From assembly GCA_022563655.1 (NCBI GenBank), contig JADFMW010000012.1:1-23193 (forward strand): DNA of 23,193 nucleotides, given 5' to 3'. The notes under the pieces were generated by a model. The model was not told the origin of the DNA, searched no databases, and worked only from the letters and a program-made list of their open reading frames with translations. Source of the stretch: Pseudomonadota bacterium (GTDB lineage Bacteria > Pseudomonadota > Alphaproteobacteria > JAAXGF01). Position numbers and translations under genes: made by a program. This document shows positions 1-5,751 of the stretch, one piece after another; within the stretch, counting starts at the first letter, position 1, and every line of letters starts with the position of its first letter.

Positions 1-1
1 G

Positions 2-142
2 GCCGCGATCCATGCCGCAATGCACGCCGACGCCATGCTTGAGAAGGGCGACATGGACGGGCAACGGGTGTGGCTGCGGATACTCGCGGCGGTCACGGAG
101 TTGCTGGACACGCGGCTGGGAGACGGGGCGGCGGTGCATTGA
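2..142 (+). CDS. C-terminal end of a small phage/island-type hypothetical protein (5' partial)
   Basis: An open frame enters from the left edge and ends at TGA 140-142, giving 46 residues. The readable part contains HAAMHADAMLEKGDMDGQ followed by VWLRILAAVTELL. This resembles the C-terminal helix pair of small hypothetical proteins common in alphaproteobacterial prophages and plasmids, where an acidic GDxDG turn precedes a Trp-containing amphipathic helix. No enzymatic motif is visible and the function is unknown. The neighbouring gene converges on it from the other strand with a 64-bp gap. The call rests on this motif memory and on the clean frame; the true length cannot be known here. Confidence 0.5.
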   Translation, partial: AAIHAAMHADAMLEKGDMDGQRVWLRILAAVTELLDTRLGDGAAVH

Positions 143-206
143 GCGGGTCTCTACGACCTTCCGGTGGTTCCCGTCGTGGACGCTGACCACCGATTGACGG
201 AGGTTC

Positions 207-683
207 CTAGGCGTCGAAGGTCCGCCGGCCAAGAATCGATTGAAGCATGGCGGCCTTCTGCTTGTCGCCGCCGGCTAGCTGCTTGATCAGGTCCGCGTCC
301 GGCATAACCTGTTCGGCCGAGATGACCACACGATCCTTGAGAATCCCGAGAGCCTGGCCGCGTAGGCGCATGAACGACGCTAAGGCAGTGTCGTTCTCTC
401 GCGCCTTGGCGCTCGTAATCATGTCAGCGAGGTCCGAGTGCCACAGCCCTTCGCTATCGATGTCAGAGATTTTTCTTTCCATCAAAAGGGCGCGCAACCT
501 AGCCTCTATTGCTGGACGCTTCCGCAGACGATGGGCCTTATCGTCAAATCCGCTATCGGAGAGCTTTGAGCAAGGGAACGCTTCCTTCGCAGCCTGGCGC
601 TGGGTGTAGCCCCGAGCGATCAGGCCGACAAACCGTTCCTCGGCCGGCGTTAGCCCGTTTTCATCGAGGATATGCCGTCTCAT
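207..683 (-). CDS. Terminase small subunit-like protein, probable prophage relic
   Basis: The product is 158 aa, a usual length for phage terminase small subunits. The N-terminus has the pattern LTPAEERFVGLIARGYTQ, RQAAKEAFP, then KAHRLRKRPAIEARLRALL. This is a helix-turn-helix DNA-binding region followed by the basic helix typical of the Terminase_2 type. The C-terminus is charged and helical. Such proteins recognise the phage packaging site and hand DNA to the large ATPase subunit. No large-subunit gene follows: the next DNA downstream holds a gene on the opposite strand. It is therefore either an orphan remnant or a related HTH protein with another job. The start is ATG 683, with no strong ribosome-binding site in front. 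Codon use is less GC-rich than in the host genes to the right. Confidence 0.55.
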   Translation of the reverse strand: MRRHILDENGLTPAEERFVGLIARGYTQRQAAKEAFPCSKLSDSGFDDKAHRLRKRPAIEARLRALLMERKISDIDSEGLWHSDLADMITSAKARENDTALASFMRLRGQALGILKDRVVISAEQVMPDADLIKQLAGGDKQKAAMLQSILGRRTFDA

Positions 684-984
684 GCCGTGAAAATGGCGAC
701 GAGCGCCGCTTATGTCAAATCCGGTAGTACCCCGTCTGACGAATGTCCGCTATCGGGGGCAAAGCGGACTCTGGTGGGCAGCCCTCGGAATGTCCGTTCA
801 TAGCCAGAAGCAGACATTTGACGCCGGACCATCACTCAGAACAGACTTCAGCCACAGGGCGATACTTGTTACGCTTCAATTCCCGGAAATTTCGATAGGG
901 CAGCTTCCAATTGTTCAACGACAAATCGGACAGGTTCACCTCTCGCAGCACTATGGTAGCGAAGTACATTGCGATTAAAATCGA
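684..984. other. Non-coding gap between terminase-like and AbiEii-like genes
   Basis: No convincing gene is seen; the open frames here have no recognisable composition or motif. The gap holds a perfect 7-bp inverted repeat, GTCCGCT (745-751) and AGCGGAC (763-769), and the 9-mer GAATGTCCG occurs twice (741-749 and 788-796). The inverted repeat could be a weak hairpin or a protein-binding site. Promoters for the terminase-like gene would lie at its left end, but no clear -35/-10 pair is seen. Confidence 0.4.
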
Positions 985-1734
985 CTACTTTTCCACCGGT
1001 CTTTTCATCCTCTCTAAGACGCCAGCGCAGTCCATCAAGGATGTCAATCGCTTGTTGCCGCCGAGAGAGCGTTCAATTGCATCCCGAAGATCAAACTCAG
1101 GCTGTTGAAGGATTAAGTATATATCAAAGGAATCACGTTTTCTTTTAACATTTGTTACGCTATCAGCCTTGGAAATAAGCAAGCCCAGATGGTTCATCAG
1201 AGGTAGGCGCACTTGGTTTTTTGCTCGGTCAACGCCGCGATATTCAAGATAATAATCTTCTGACATTCCATCAAAGATCAAATCTGTTTCAGGTATAACA
1301 ATCGATCGCACCATTTTACCCTCAGGGACACCGTTCGCTGTCGGTATACCAAGGTCAAAGTGGTCAACGAATAACTCGAAATTTTTCTTTGATTCAGAAG
1401 GATGCAAAAGGTCAATGTTGTATACAAGAGAATGTGAACCAAATTCCAATGTTCTTAATAATTGGAAATCATGTTTTGCCGATGCTACGAATCCGTTTCT
1501 CAAGAAAGCTTTTATCAGATGAGCTATGTTTCCCTCGATATAAGCATCCTTGAATAGTATGTCTACGTCCCGGGTGCCAGGATGTACTATGTCAGTCTTA
1601 TTGAGCAAGTATGGGGTCCATCCACCAACAATCACGTATTCCGCTTCTATTTCGTTTAAAAGTCTACACGTATCGCCCAATAAAAACGTGGCGCCCTCAA
1701 GGACTGATCTGAAATTTCCGGACATTTTCCTCAT
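985..1734 (-). CDS. AbiEii-type nucleotidyltransferase, orphan toxin-like protein
   Basis: The product is 249 aa from ATG 1734, which has GGGAG five bases upstream; the frame stays open to a GTG at 1845 with a poorer context. Near the N-terminus is EYVIVGGWTPYLL, then GTRDVDILF. These are the GG motif and the DxD metal-binding pair of the nucleotidyltransferase fold of AbiEii/AbiGii toxins. Further on, LLISKADSVTN and KRDSFDIYLIL match the helix that follows the catalytic core. AbiEii proteins are type IV toxins that act in abortive phage infection; characterised relatives transfer nucleotides onto tRNA. The usual AbiEi-type antitoxin gene is not next to it. The gene is much AT-richer than the host genes, which suggests recent acquisition. 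It could also be a solo nucleotidyltransferase without toxic activity. Confidence 0.7.
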   Translation of the reverse strand: MRKMSGNFRSVLEGATFLLGDTCRLLNEIEAEYVIVGGWTPYLLNKTDIVHPGTRDVDILFKDAYIEGNIAHLIKAFLRNGFVASAKHDFQLLRTLEFGSHSLVYNIDLLHPSESKKNFELFVDHFDLGIPTANGVPEGKMVRSIVIPETDLIFDGMSEDYYLEYRGVDRAKNQVRLPLMNHLGLLISKADSVTNVKRKRDSFDIYLILQQPEFDLRDAIERSLGGNKRLTSLMDCAGVLERMKRPVEK

Positions 1735-2348
1735 CCGATCTCCCGCCCCGCTCATTCGGCGGTTCATTGGGTATGCCCCTAATATGCTTAAGTACGTTGG
1801 TTCAGCCCAAATGGCAACTCTAGAAATGAAGCCCAGAAGGTCCACTTTGGGTCACCAACAGACATTCAGCGGTGACGCTTCCAACGATCGCTTCATCGCG
1901 GGAACCAGACATCGAAGGTCGGGATTCCGAATTTCTCGGCACGAGGGTCGGCTAACGAGCGGGAAGCGGACGTTGCGGCTCAGCCTGATCAAATCGGGGA
2001 CCTGATTTGAGGCTGCGAGTTCGAGTTTTGAGTCCAGCGTCCGCCTTGGTCAGAAGGCGGCATTTGGCGATCTCATCCCGGATTATCGGTTCAGGGTGAG
2101 AAGCAGAAACCGGCAATGGTGTTAGAAATTAGCGCCGGGATGGGGAACGCCGGATATTTCGCCCGCGAAATAGGAGGGGATATACACAAGCACGCGACGG
2201 GCCGAGGGGGGGTCCCCGGGGCGAGCACCGGCCGCTAAGGGTCGTTCGCGAAGCGGCCGATTTCCGGCCTGGTGCTACCTATCCGCTACCTAACGCGCTG
2301 GGCGGCATATGTTCGCATTGTAATACAATAGGTTATGTGGCGCGATCC
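1735..2348. other. Non-coding end of the island, next to the attachment site
   Basis: No gene is supported in this stretch of about 600 bp. Close to the tRNA scar lies a perfect 13-bp palindrome, ATTGTA-A-TACAAT (2317-2329), in a locally AT-rich patch. Its position about 20 bp outside the tRNA-derived core suits an integrase or accessory-factor site, but that is inference only. No tyrosine or serine recombinase fragment could be recognised in any frame. Confidence 0.4.
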
Positions 2349-2398
2349 CCTGATTCCTAATCTGGGGGTCGTGGGTTCGAATCCCGCCGGGCGCGCCA
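2349..2398 (+). tRNA. 3' half of tRNA-Arg(CCT), attachment-site scar
   Basis: The segment reads as a tRNA from the anticodon stem onward. It has stem 2349-2353 with 2361-2365, loop TTCCTAA (2354-2360) with anticodon CCT at 2356-2358, variable region 2366-2370, and T stem 2371-2375 with 2383-2387 around the loop TTCGAAT. The acceptor strand is 2388-2394, then G2395 and an encoded CCA at 2396-2398. The anticodon stem has a T-T mismatch (CCTGA/TCTGG) where a normal gene would have CCAGA. Upstream there is no D arm and no partner for the acceptor strand. Tyrosine-recombinase elements often use this half of the tRNA as their att core. Identity with the intact tRNA would then start near 2352. Confidence 0.85.
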
Positions 2399-2505
2399 CC
2401 GCGTGGTGACATCGGCGACCCTGGGCCATGAAATCGAGTGGCTTACCCCGCCGCTCGCTCCCAGGCCGGCCGCACGCCGCTCGCGAACGGCGTCCGGCGG
2501 ACATT

Positions 2506-2570
2506 CATGATCTTCGGGCATGATCTTCGGGCATGATCTTCGGGCATGATCTTCGGGCATGATCTTCGGG
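2506..2570. repeat. Five perfect tandem copies of a 13-bp unit
   Basis: The unit is CATGATCTTCGGG, repeated head to tail at 2506, 2519, 2532, 2545 and 2558 with no mismatch. A 13-bp period is not a codon multiple, so the array shifts frame at every copy and is unlikely to be coding. Perfect identity implies recent expansion or active homogenisation. It lies in host DNA about 110 bp past the tRNA scar. Confidence 0.95.
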
Positions 2571-2596
2571 GCGCCGGGGCGCCGAGGCGTGCGTGC

Positions 2597-3043
2597 CTAG
2601 CGGCCGAGGATGTTGCGCAGCTGGCGCCGGCCGATCGGCATGGCGGCGCCCGAGGCGAAGGCCCGCCACAGGCACTCCTTGGCCGTTCCCCGGTAGCTAC
2701 CGGGCATGCCGCCGCCGCCGTGGTCGAACCGCCAGGCCGCCGCCGCGTAGCGCGTGGCGAGGGTCCAGATGCGCTGGGCTTGCGCGCCCGGCGAGAGGCC
2801 GCTGAAGAAACGGCCGGCCAGCTCTCTCAGCGCCGCGTCGCGTTTGCGAATCGCCTCCTCGCGCCACCACGGCACGCCGCCTTGAGCGAAGCGCAGGCCC
2901 AGCGCCTCCTCGACGGTGCGGTGCTGGCGGCTGAGGTAGCTTTTCAAGGCCGCCCCCAGCCAGTTCGCGAGGTCTCGACCCAGCGGCTTGCCGGCCAGAC
3001 ATCGCTGGCTCACTTGCCTCAGTCTTTCGATCTCGTTGAGCAT
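2597..3043 (-). CDS. Conserved hypothetical protein, 148 aa, unknown function
   Basis: The protein from ATG 3043 is 148 aa. The frame also allows a TTG at 3064, but the GGGAGG motif lies between the two and supports the ATG, though its spacing of about 13 bases is long. Conserved-looking blocks are ANWLGAALKSYLSRQ, EEALGLRF, GGVPWWREEAIRKRDAALREL and a C-terminal YRGTAKECLWRAFASG block ending in RRQLRNILG. I have a memory of similar hypothetical proteins in Rhodospirillales but no function. There is no signal peptide or membrane segment. It looks soluble and helical, with many Arg and Trp residues that could bind nucleic acid. It is the last of three minus-strand genes interleaved with copies of one operator-like palindrome. 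Confidence 0.65.
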   Translation of the reverse strand: MLNEIERLRQVSQRCLAGKPLGRDLANWLGAALKSYLSRQHRTVEEALGLRFAQGGVPWWREEAIRKRDAALRELAGRFFSGLSPGAQAQRIWTLATRYAAAAWRFDHGGGGMPGSYRGTAKECLWRAFASGAAMPIGRRQLRNILGR

Positions 3044-3099
3044 GGTCGCGACGGAGCCTCCCAAGAGTCATTCTGAAATCCTAAGGTTTCGATTCACTC

Positions 3100-3182
3100 C
3101 TCACCCTGCCGCTGCGCGGGCGGTCCGGACCGGGCCTTGCCTCTCCCCTTCGCTGCGAGGAGGAGGCTCGGGCCGGGGTGAG
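3100..3182. repeat. Long imperfect inverted repeat (hairpin-like)
   Basis: The outer arms are CTCACCCTGCC (3100-3110) and GGCCGGGGTGAG (3171-3182). The inner arms are CCGGGCCTTGCCTCTCC and GGAGGAGGCTCGGGCCGG, around a loop near CTTCGCTGCG. The arms pair imperfectly over most of their length. The element resembles dispersed extragenic palindromes of high-GC alphaproteobacteria. It lies in the leader of the 148-aa gene and might affect transcript stability. Confidence 0.5.
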
Positions 3183-3246
3183 CGGCGGCTTTCGTGCGGC
3201 CAGACGCGCGCATCTCCGTGGCATGGCGTGCCGGCGCTTCGGACAA

Positions 3247-3264
3247 TGAGTGTTCGTTCACTCA
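3247..3264. promoter_or_regulatory. TetR-type operator copy A
   Basis: The arms TGAGTG (3247-3252) and CACTCA (3259-3264) are perfect inverted repeats around TTCGTT. It is one of four copies of the same 18-bp palindrome in 1.6 kb. It lies between the exported-protein gene and the 148-aa gene. The plus strand shares TCGGACAATGAGTG with the minus strand of copy B, so the similarity extends beyond the palindrome and the two copies point in opposite directions. Confidence 0.6.
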
Positions 3265-3276
3265 TCACCGCGGGCG

Positions 3277-3307
3277 AAAAAAAGCCGGTTGCCCCGCCGG
3301 TTGCCCC
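3277..3307 (-). terminator. Possible weak terminator after the exported-protein gene
   Basis: Read on the minus strand, a 12-bp tandem repeat (two copies of GGGGCAACCGGC) is followed by seven T residues (plus-strand A run 3277-3283). The repeat allows a short CCGG/CCGG stem directly before the T run, about 30 bp beyond the stop codon at 3334. The stem is only four base pairs, so the assignment is tentative. Confidence 0.3.
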
Positions 3308-3333
3308 GCCTGTCCGCATGGCGCCGGAGGGCC

Positions 3334-3639
3334 TCAAGCGGGCTGATCCGAGACCAGCAGCGGGACGCTCTCCCAAGCCTCGCCGGCGGCCATCAAGCAC
3401 ATCGGGCGGTTCGGGTAGGTGATCAACATCGTCCAGCTGCCGGTGGGCGAAGCCACGATCTCGAGCACCGCGCCGTCGCTCGTCAGGGCGATCGCCCGCG
3501 GCATCTCGAGATAGGCACCCTCGAGGCGTGCGAGGATATCGGCGCGGTCGCCGCAGACCGCCTGGCCGAGCGCGGGCGCCGCCTGGCCTGCCGCGACGAT
3601 CGCCGCGCCAAGCAGTGCCACCGTTAAGCGGTATCTCAT
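3334..3639 (-). CDS. Small exported protein of unknown function
   Basis: The protein is 101 aa. ATG 3639 is set by an excellent ribosome-binding site, AAGGAGG with five bases to the start. The open frame runs further upstream through a tandem repeat, but that part is not credible as protein. Residues 1-26 form a Sec signal peptide: Arg residues at 2 and 4, a hydrophobic core, and a PALGQA cleavage region. The mature part begins VCGDRADILARLEGAY and has a GSWTMLITYPNRPMCLMAAGEAWE block. Cys29 and Cys81 could form a disulfide in the periplasm. Small alphaproteobacterial proteins with this Cys-spacing and SPTGSWT-like core exist, but I know no function. It sits between operator copies A and B and downstream of tetR on the same strand, so it is a candidate TetR target. 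Confidence 0.75.
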   Translation of the reverse strand: MRYRLTVALLGAAIVAAGQAAPALGQAVCGDRADILARLEGAYLEMPRAIALTSDGAVLEIVASPTGSWTMLITYPNRPMCLMAAGEAWESVPLLVSDQPA

Positions 3640-3714
3640 TGCATCCTCCTTTCGGGCCCTTTCGGGCTCCTTTCGGGAACCACCGCGCGGGCGGGGAGGT
3701 TTCCCTGCTGTCAC

Positions 3715-3750
3715 CTTCGACCGGCGCTTCGACCGGCGCTTCGACGAACG
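3715..3750. repeat. Three tandem 12-bp units
   Basis: CTTCGACCGGCG occurs at 3715 and 3727, and a diverged third copy follows at 3739. It lies in the leader of the exported-protein gene. A related small repetition of CCTTTCGGG occurs just downstream, at about 3648-3677, next to the ribosome-binding site. Confidence 0.8.
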
Positions 3751-3801
3751 CCGGCGATGGACCGCGCGTGCATTGGCCCCGTGCCCTTCGGTCCGAGGCG
3801 C

Positions 3802-3966
3802 CGGTCTCGTAATGGCCGGTCTCGGAATGGCCGGCCCCGTAGTGGCTGGTCTCGTACTGGCCGGTCTCGGAATGGCCGGTCTCGGAATGGCCGGTCTCGG
3901 AATGGCCGGTCTCGGAATGGCCGGTCTCGGAATGGCCGGTCTCGGAATGGCCGGTCTCGGAATGCG
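3802..3966. repeat. Eleven-copy 15-bp minisatellite
   Basis: The unit is CGGTCTCGGAATGGC. Copies start every 15 bp from 3802 to 3952. Units at 3817 and at 3862-3937 are identical; those at 3802, 3832 and 3847 and the last one carry substitutions. Because 15 is a codon multiple, the array reads as a five-residue repeat in every frame on both strands and produces long spurious open frames. Variation clusters at the left edge, with perfect units to the right. That pattern fits recent expansion from the right-hand units. Confidence 0.95.
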
Positions 3967-4011
3967 CGATTCCTCCCAAATCGCTGGCCGAATCGCTGGG
4001 CCGCGATGGAT

Positions 4012-4029
4012 TGAGTGGGCGCTCACTCA
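4012..4029. promoter_or_regulatory. TetR-type operator copy B
   Basis: The arms TGAGTG (4012-4017) and CACTCA (4024-4029) flank GGCGCT. The whole 18-mer is a palindrome except at one position pair. On the minus strand, GACAAT lies directly before it and could be a -10 box for leftward transcription toward the exported-protein gene 370 bp away. No good -35 is visible. Confidence 0.6.
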
Positions 4030-4070
4030 TTGTCCGATGCAAAAAATATGGTGGCTCTGGGTTTCATTTG

Positions 4071-4180
4071 GGTTCCGATCGATTCCGATCGATTCCGATC
4101 GATTCCGGTCGGTTCCGGTCCGTTACGGTCGGTTCCGGTCGGTTCCGGTCGATTTCGACCGATTCTGGCCGGTTCCGGCA
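4071..4180. repeat. Eleven-unit 10-bp array
   Basis: Degenerate units of GGTTCCGATC/GATTCCGGTC repeat exactly every 10 bp from 4071 to 4180. The left units carry GATC and the right ones GGTC. A 10-bp period keeps each unit on nearly the same face of the helix. The array sits between operator copies B and C. Confidence 0.9.
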
Positions 4181-4213
4181 TCTCTTCATTCACTTTAGAA
4201 GCCATCTCGTACA

Positions 4214-4231
4214 TGAGCGTGCGTTCACTCA
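4214..4231. promoter_or_regulatory. TetR-type operator copy C
   Basis: The arms TGAGCG (4214-4219) and CACTCA (4226-4231) around TGCGTT carry one mismatch to the other copies. On the minus strand ATTAAT directly precedes it, the same arrangement as at the tetR promoter. It therefore looks like a second leftward promoter-operator. It starts 28 bp beyond the tetR stop codon. Confidence 0.55.
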
Positions 4232-4258
4232 TTAATTCGCGAATAAAATTCAGATTTT

Positions 4259-4828
4259 TCAGATCTCCAGGACACGCAGGCACGCCGCCACGATGACGCC
4301 CGCGAGACTCGCGATGCTCTGCCTGATGCGCTGGCTGAGGATCCGCGAGTCGATGACCTGCAGGATGACGCCCATCACCATCGAGGCCGCCACGTCGGGG
4401 TCTTTTTTCGGGATCTCGCCCCGCCTCATGCCCTCGTTGATCACCGCGCGAAACTCGAGGTACGGGTTCGGCATGCGCGGCGTGAGTTTTTTCAACTGCT
4501 GATGCCGCGCCAGGAACAGATAGGTGAACATGACCGAGTCCTTCTCGAAAACGCTGCAGAAGTAACGGATCATCGCTTCGAGCTTGGTCCGCGCCGTCGC
4601 TTCGCTCTTGTGGATGGAGCGCAGCTCGCGTCCGATCGCGGTGTAGCCCTCGGCAAAGAGTTCCCAGGCCAAATCCTCCTTGCTCGCGAAATGACGGTAC
4701 ATCGTCCCTTCCGCGATTCCGGCGGTGATCGCGATATCCCTCACCGTCGTCTCGGTGATCCCCTTCTCGACGAACAGGCGAAGGGCAGTGCGTTCGATCA
4801 ACTCTTTGGTTTTTGTGCCGTCGCGCAT
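4259..4828 (-). CDS. TetR/AcrR-family transcriptional regulator
   Basis: The protein is 189 aa from ATG 4828. Residues 8-53 form the TetR DNA-binding domain: ELIERTALRLFVEKGITETT, then the helix-turn-helix TVRDIAITAGIAEGTMYRHF at about 28-47, then SKEDL. The remaining helical part is the ligand-binding and dimerisation domain, which is too variable to name a ligand. The frame extends to a GTG at 4852, but that codon lies upstream of the predicted transcription start, so I prefer ATG 4828. This start has no ribosome-binding site and a leader of only about 18 bases. An operator-like palindrome overlaps the promoter, and similar copies lie downstream. Autorepression and control of the two minus-strand genes further left are the likely roles. 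Confidence 0.9.
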   Translation of the reverse strand: MRDGTKTKELIERTALRLFVEKGITETTVRDIAITAGIAEGTMYRHFASKEDLAWELFAEGYTAIGRELRSIHKSEATARTKLEAMIRYFCSVFEKDSVMFTYLFLARHQQLKKLTPRMPNPYLEFRAVINEGMRRGEIPKKDPDVAASMVMGVILQVIDSRILSQRIRQSIASLAGVIVAACLRVLEI

Positions 4829-4833
4829 GATAT

Positions 4834-4851
4834 ATAGTGAACGCTCACTCA
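4834..4851. promoter_or_regulatory. TetR-type operator copy D, at the tetR promoter
   Basis: The 18-mer is ATAGTG-AACGCT-CACTCA. The right arm and centre match the other three copies, and the left arm has two mismatches. It covers the predicted tetR transcription start near 4846 and lies directly downstream of the -10 box, which is the standard position for an autorepressing TetR protein. Confidence 0.65.
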
Positions 4852-4852
4852 C

Positions 4853-4880
4853 ATTAATACGCTGCTCGCCGGCCTGTCAA
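4853..4880 (-). promoter_or_regulatory. tetR promoter
   Basis: On the minus strand a perfect -35 box TTGACA (plus coordinates 4875-4880) is followed by a 16-bp spacer and the -10 box ATTAAT (4853-4858). Transcription should start near 4846, inside operator copy D. Confidence 0.65.
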
Positions 4881-5254
4881 GCATTTTTTGCCGCCCCGGA
4901 AACCGGGTTCTTCGGCCGGCGCAGGCTCGCGGCTCCTCACGAGATTAACCGGCGGTCGACCCGATGCGGAAGGATTTTTCCCGGCCAGCCGTGGTCGGCG
5001 GCGCGAGCCCGGCGAAAACCACCGGCATCGCGGCTGTCGCGGCAGGCCCCGAGTCTGCGCCGGGGCCGCACGCCGACCGGCGGCGCGGTTGGCAGGCCGC
5101 CGGCGCCGCACCGGTCGGTCTTCGAGGCGCCCGGCCCAAGCCGTGCGCGGCGGCGTTGCAAGCGTGGGGGCCCCGGGACGGGCAAAAAAACCTGCCGCCG
5201 ATGCCGCCGCTCGCATAGACTTGGGCGGCCGTCGGCGCGCGGCCTCGTGCCGGC

Positions 5255-5302
5255 GCGCCCGGAGGAAATCGCGCCCGGAGCAAATCGTGCCCGGAGCAAA
5301 TC
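5255..5302. repeat. Three tandem 16-bp units
   Basis: GCGCCCGGAGGAAATC, GCGCCCGGAGCAAATC and GTGCCCGGAGCAAATC follow one another at 5255, 5271 and 5287, differing by one or two bases. Confidence 0.9.
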
Positions 5303-5391
5303 GCCAACAGGATGCCCGAGCCGACGAACCTCACCGGTGTGTCGCGTGTGTCGCGCCCGCGCAAGAGCGTGCCGCCTCACGGGGCTCGTCA

Positions 5392-5419
5392 CGGGACGCT
5401 CGTCTCGGGACGCTCGTCT
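5392..5419. repeat. Two tandem 14-bp units
   Basis: CGGGACGCTCGTCT is repeated exactly at 5392 and 5406, and the next five bases start a third copy. It lies about 50 bp before the 5467 gene. Confidence 0.9.
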
Positions 5420-5466
5420 CGGGGCGCCGATCCGCGGCCGAGCGAGGATAAGCGCGTGATCGGCCG

Positions 5467-5700
5467 ATGATCATCCGCGTCGAGTGCTACGCCGGGCATC
5501 GCGGGGAGGAAACCCCGCGCCGGTTCTTCCTCGGCGCACGACCGGTCGAGGTGGTCGACGTCATCGACCGCTGGCTCGCCCCCGACCACCGCTACTTCAG
5601 GGTCGGGGGCGACGACGGCGCCGTCTACATCCTGCGCCACGACGTTGGCTCGGAACGCTGGGAGCTGACGATGTTCGACCGCAGAAAGGGCGCACCGTGA
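5467..5700 (+). CDS. Small conserved cytoplasmic protein, unknown function
   Basis: The protein is 77 aa and starts MIIRVECYAGHRGEETPRRF. A central block, VVDVIDRWLAPDHRYFRV, is followed by GAVYILRHD and a C-terminal WELTMFDRR. The pattern of RF, then a V..V.DRW segment, then a short beta-rich end is reminiscent of DUF6504-type domains, but I cannot confirm this. There is no signal peptide or membrane segment. It ends 51 bp before hpnA on the same strand, so the two are probably co-transcribed. The start is ATG 5467; a weak AGGA lies about 15 bases upstream. Confidence 0.7.
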   Translation: MIIRVECYAGHRGEETPRRFFLGARPVEVVDVIDRWLAPDHRYFRVGGDDGAVYILRHDVGSERWELTMFDRRKGAP

Positions 5701-5751
5701 CGCCCGCCCGCCACATCCGCGCCGCGCCGCCGCGATGATGGTGCTGATCAG

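Larger units (their letters stand above)
1..2398. mobile_element. Terminal part of an integrated prophage remnant or genomic island
   Basis: The stretch left of the tRNA-Arg 3' half differs from the rest of the window. It has a phage terminase-like gene, an AbiEii-type toxin-like gene with clearly lower GC, and long non-coding gaps. It ends at 2398, the CCA end of a tRNA-Arg(CCT) 3' half that has no 5' half. Elements that integrate into a tRNA 3' end rebuild the full tRNA at one junction and leave a duplicated 3' segment at the other. The orientation here therefore puts the element to the left and host DNA to the right. No integrase gene is visible in the window; it would be expected near the intact tRNA outside it. 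The extent and type of the element are inferred. Confidence 0.7.
4881..5466. other. Repeat-bearing region without a convincing gene
   Basis: Several overlapping open frames exist on both strands, but all are Arg/Pro/Ala-rich artefacts of high GC and none shows a motif. Within it are three 16-bp tandem units (5255-5302) and two 14-bp units (5392-5419). A T-rich patch lies just upstream of the tetR promoter (4883-4890). A promoter for the 5467 gene should be at the right end but no clear boxes are visible. Confidence 0.5.

Noticed and set aside
2286..2560. Open frames on the minus strand with GFEPTTPRLGI-like and RRDSNPRPPD-like peptides
   Set aside because: These are the well-known false peptides made by reading a tRNA T arm backwards; they confirm the tRNA fragment instead of a gene.
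3802..3966. CRISPR-like array
   Set aside because: Units are 15 bp and directly adjacent, with no unique spacers and no cas genes.
3101..4042. A 313-residue minus-strand frame with repeated SETGH residues, and plus-strand frames with GLGMA repeats
   Set aside because: The 15-bp array is open in every frame on both strands, so long frames are automatic. The well-supported exported protein start at 3639 with its ribosome-binding site lies in another frame.
4852..4852. GTG as the tetR start, giving 197 aa
   Set aside because: It lies upstream of the predicted transcription start, and the extra residues are only the translation of the operator palindrome.
4888..5451. A 187-residue plus-strand frame in the tetR-5467 gap
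   Set aside because: Very high Arg/Pro/Ala content, competing open frames on both strands, tandem repeats inside, and no motif.
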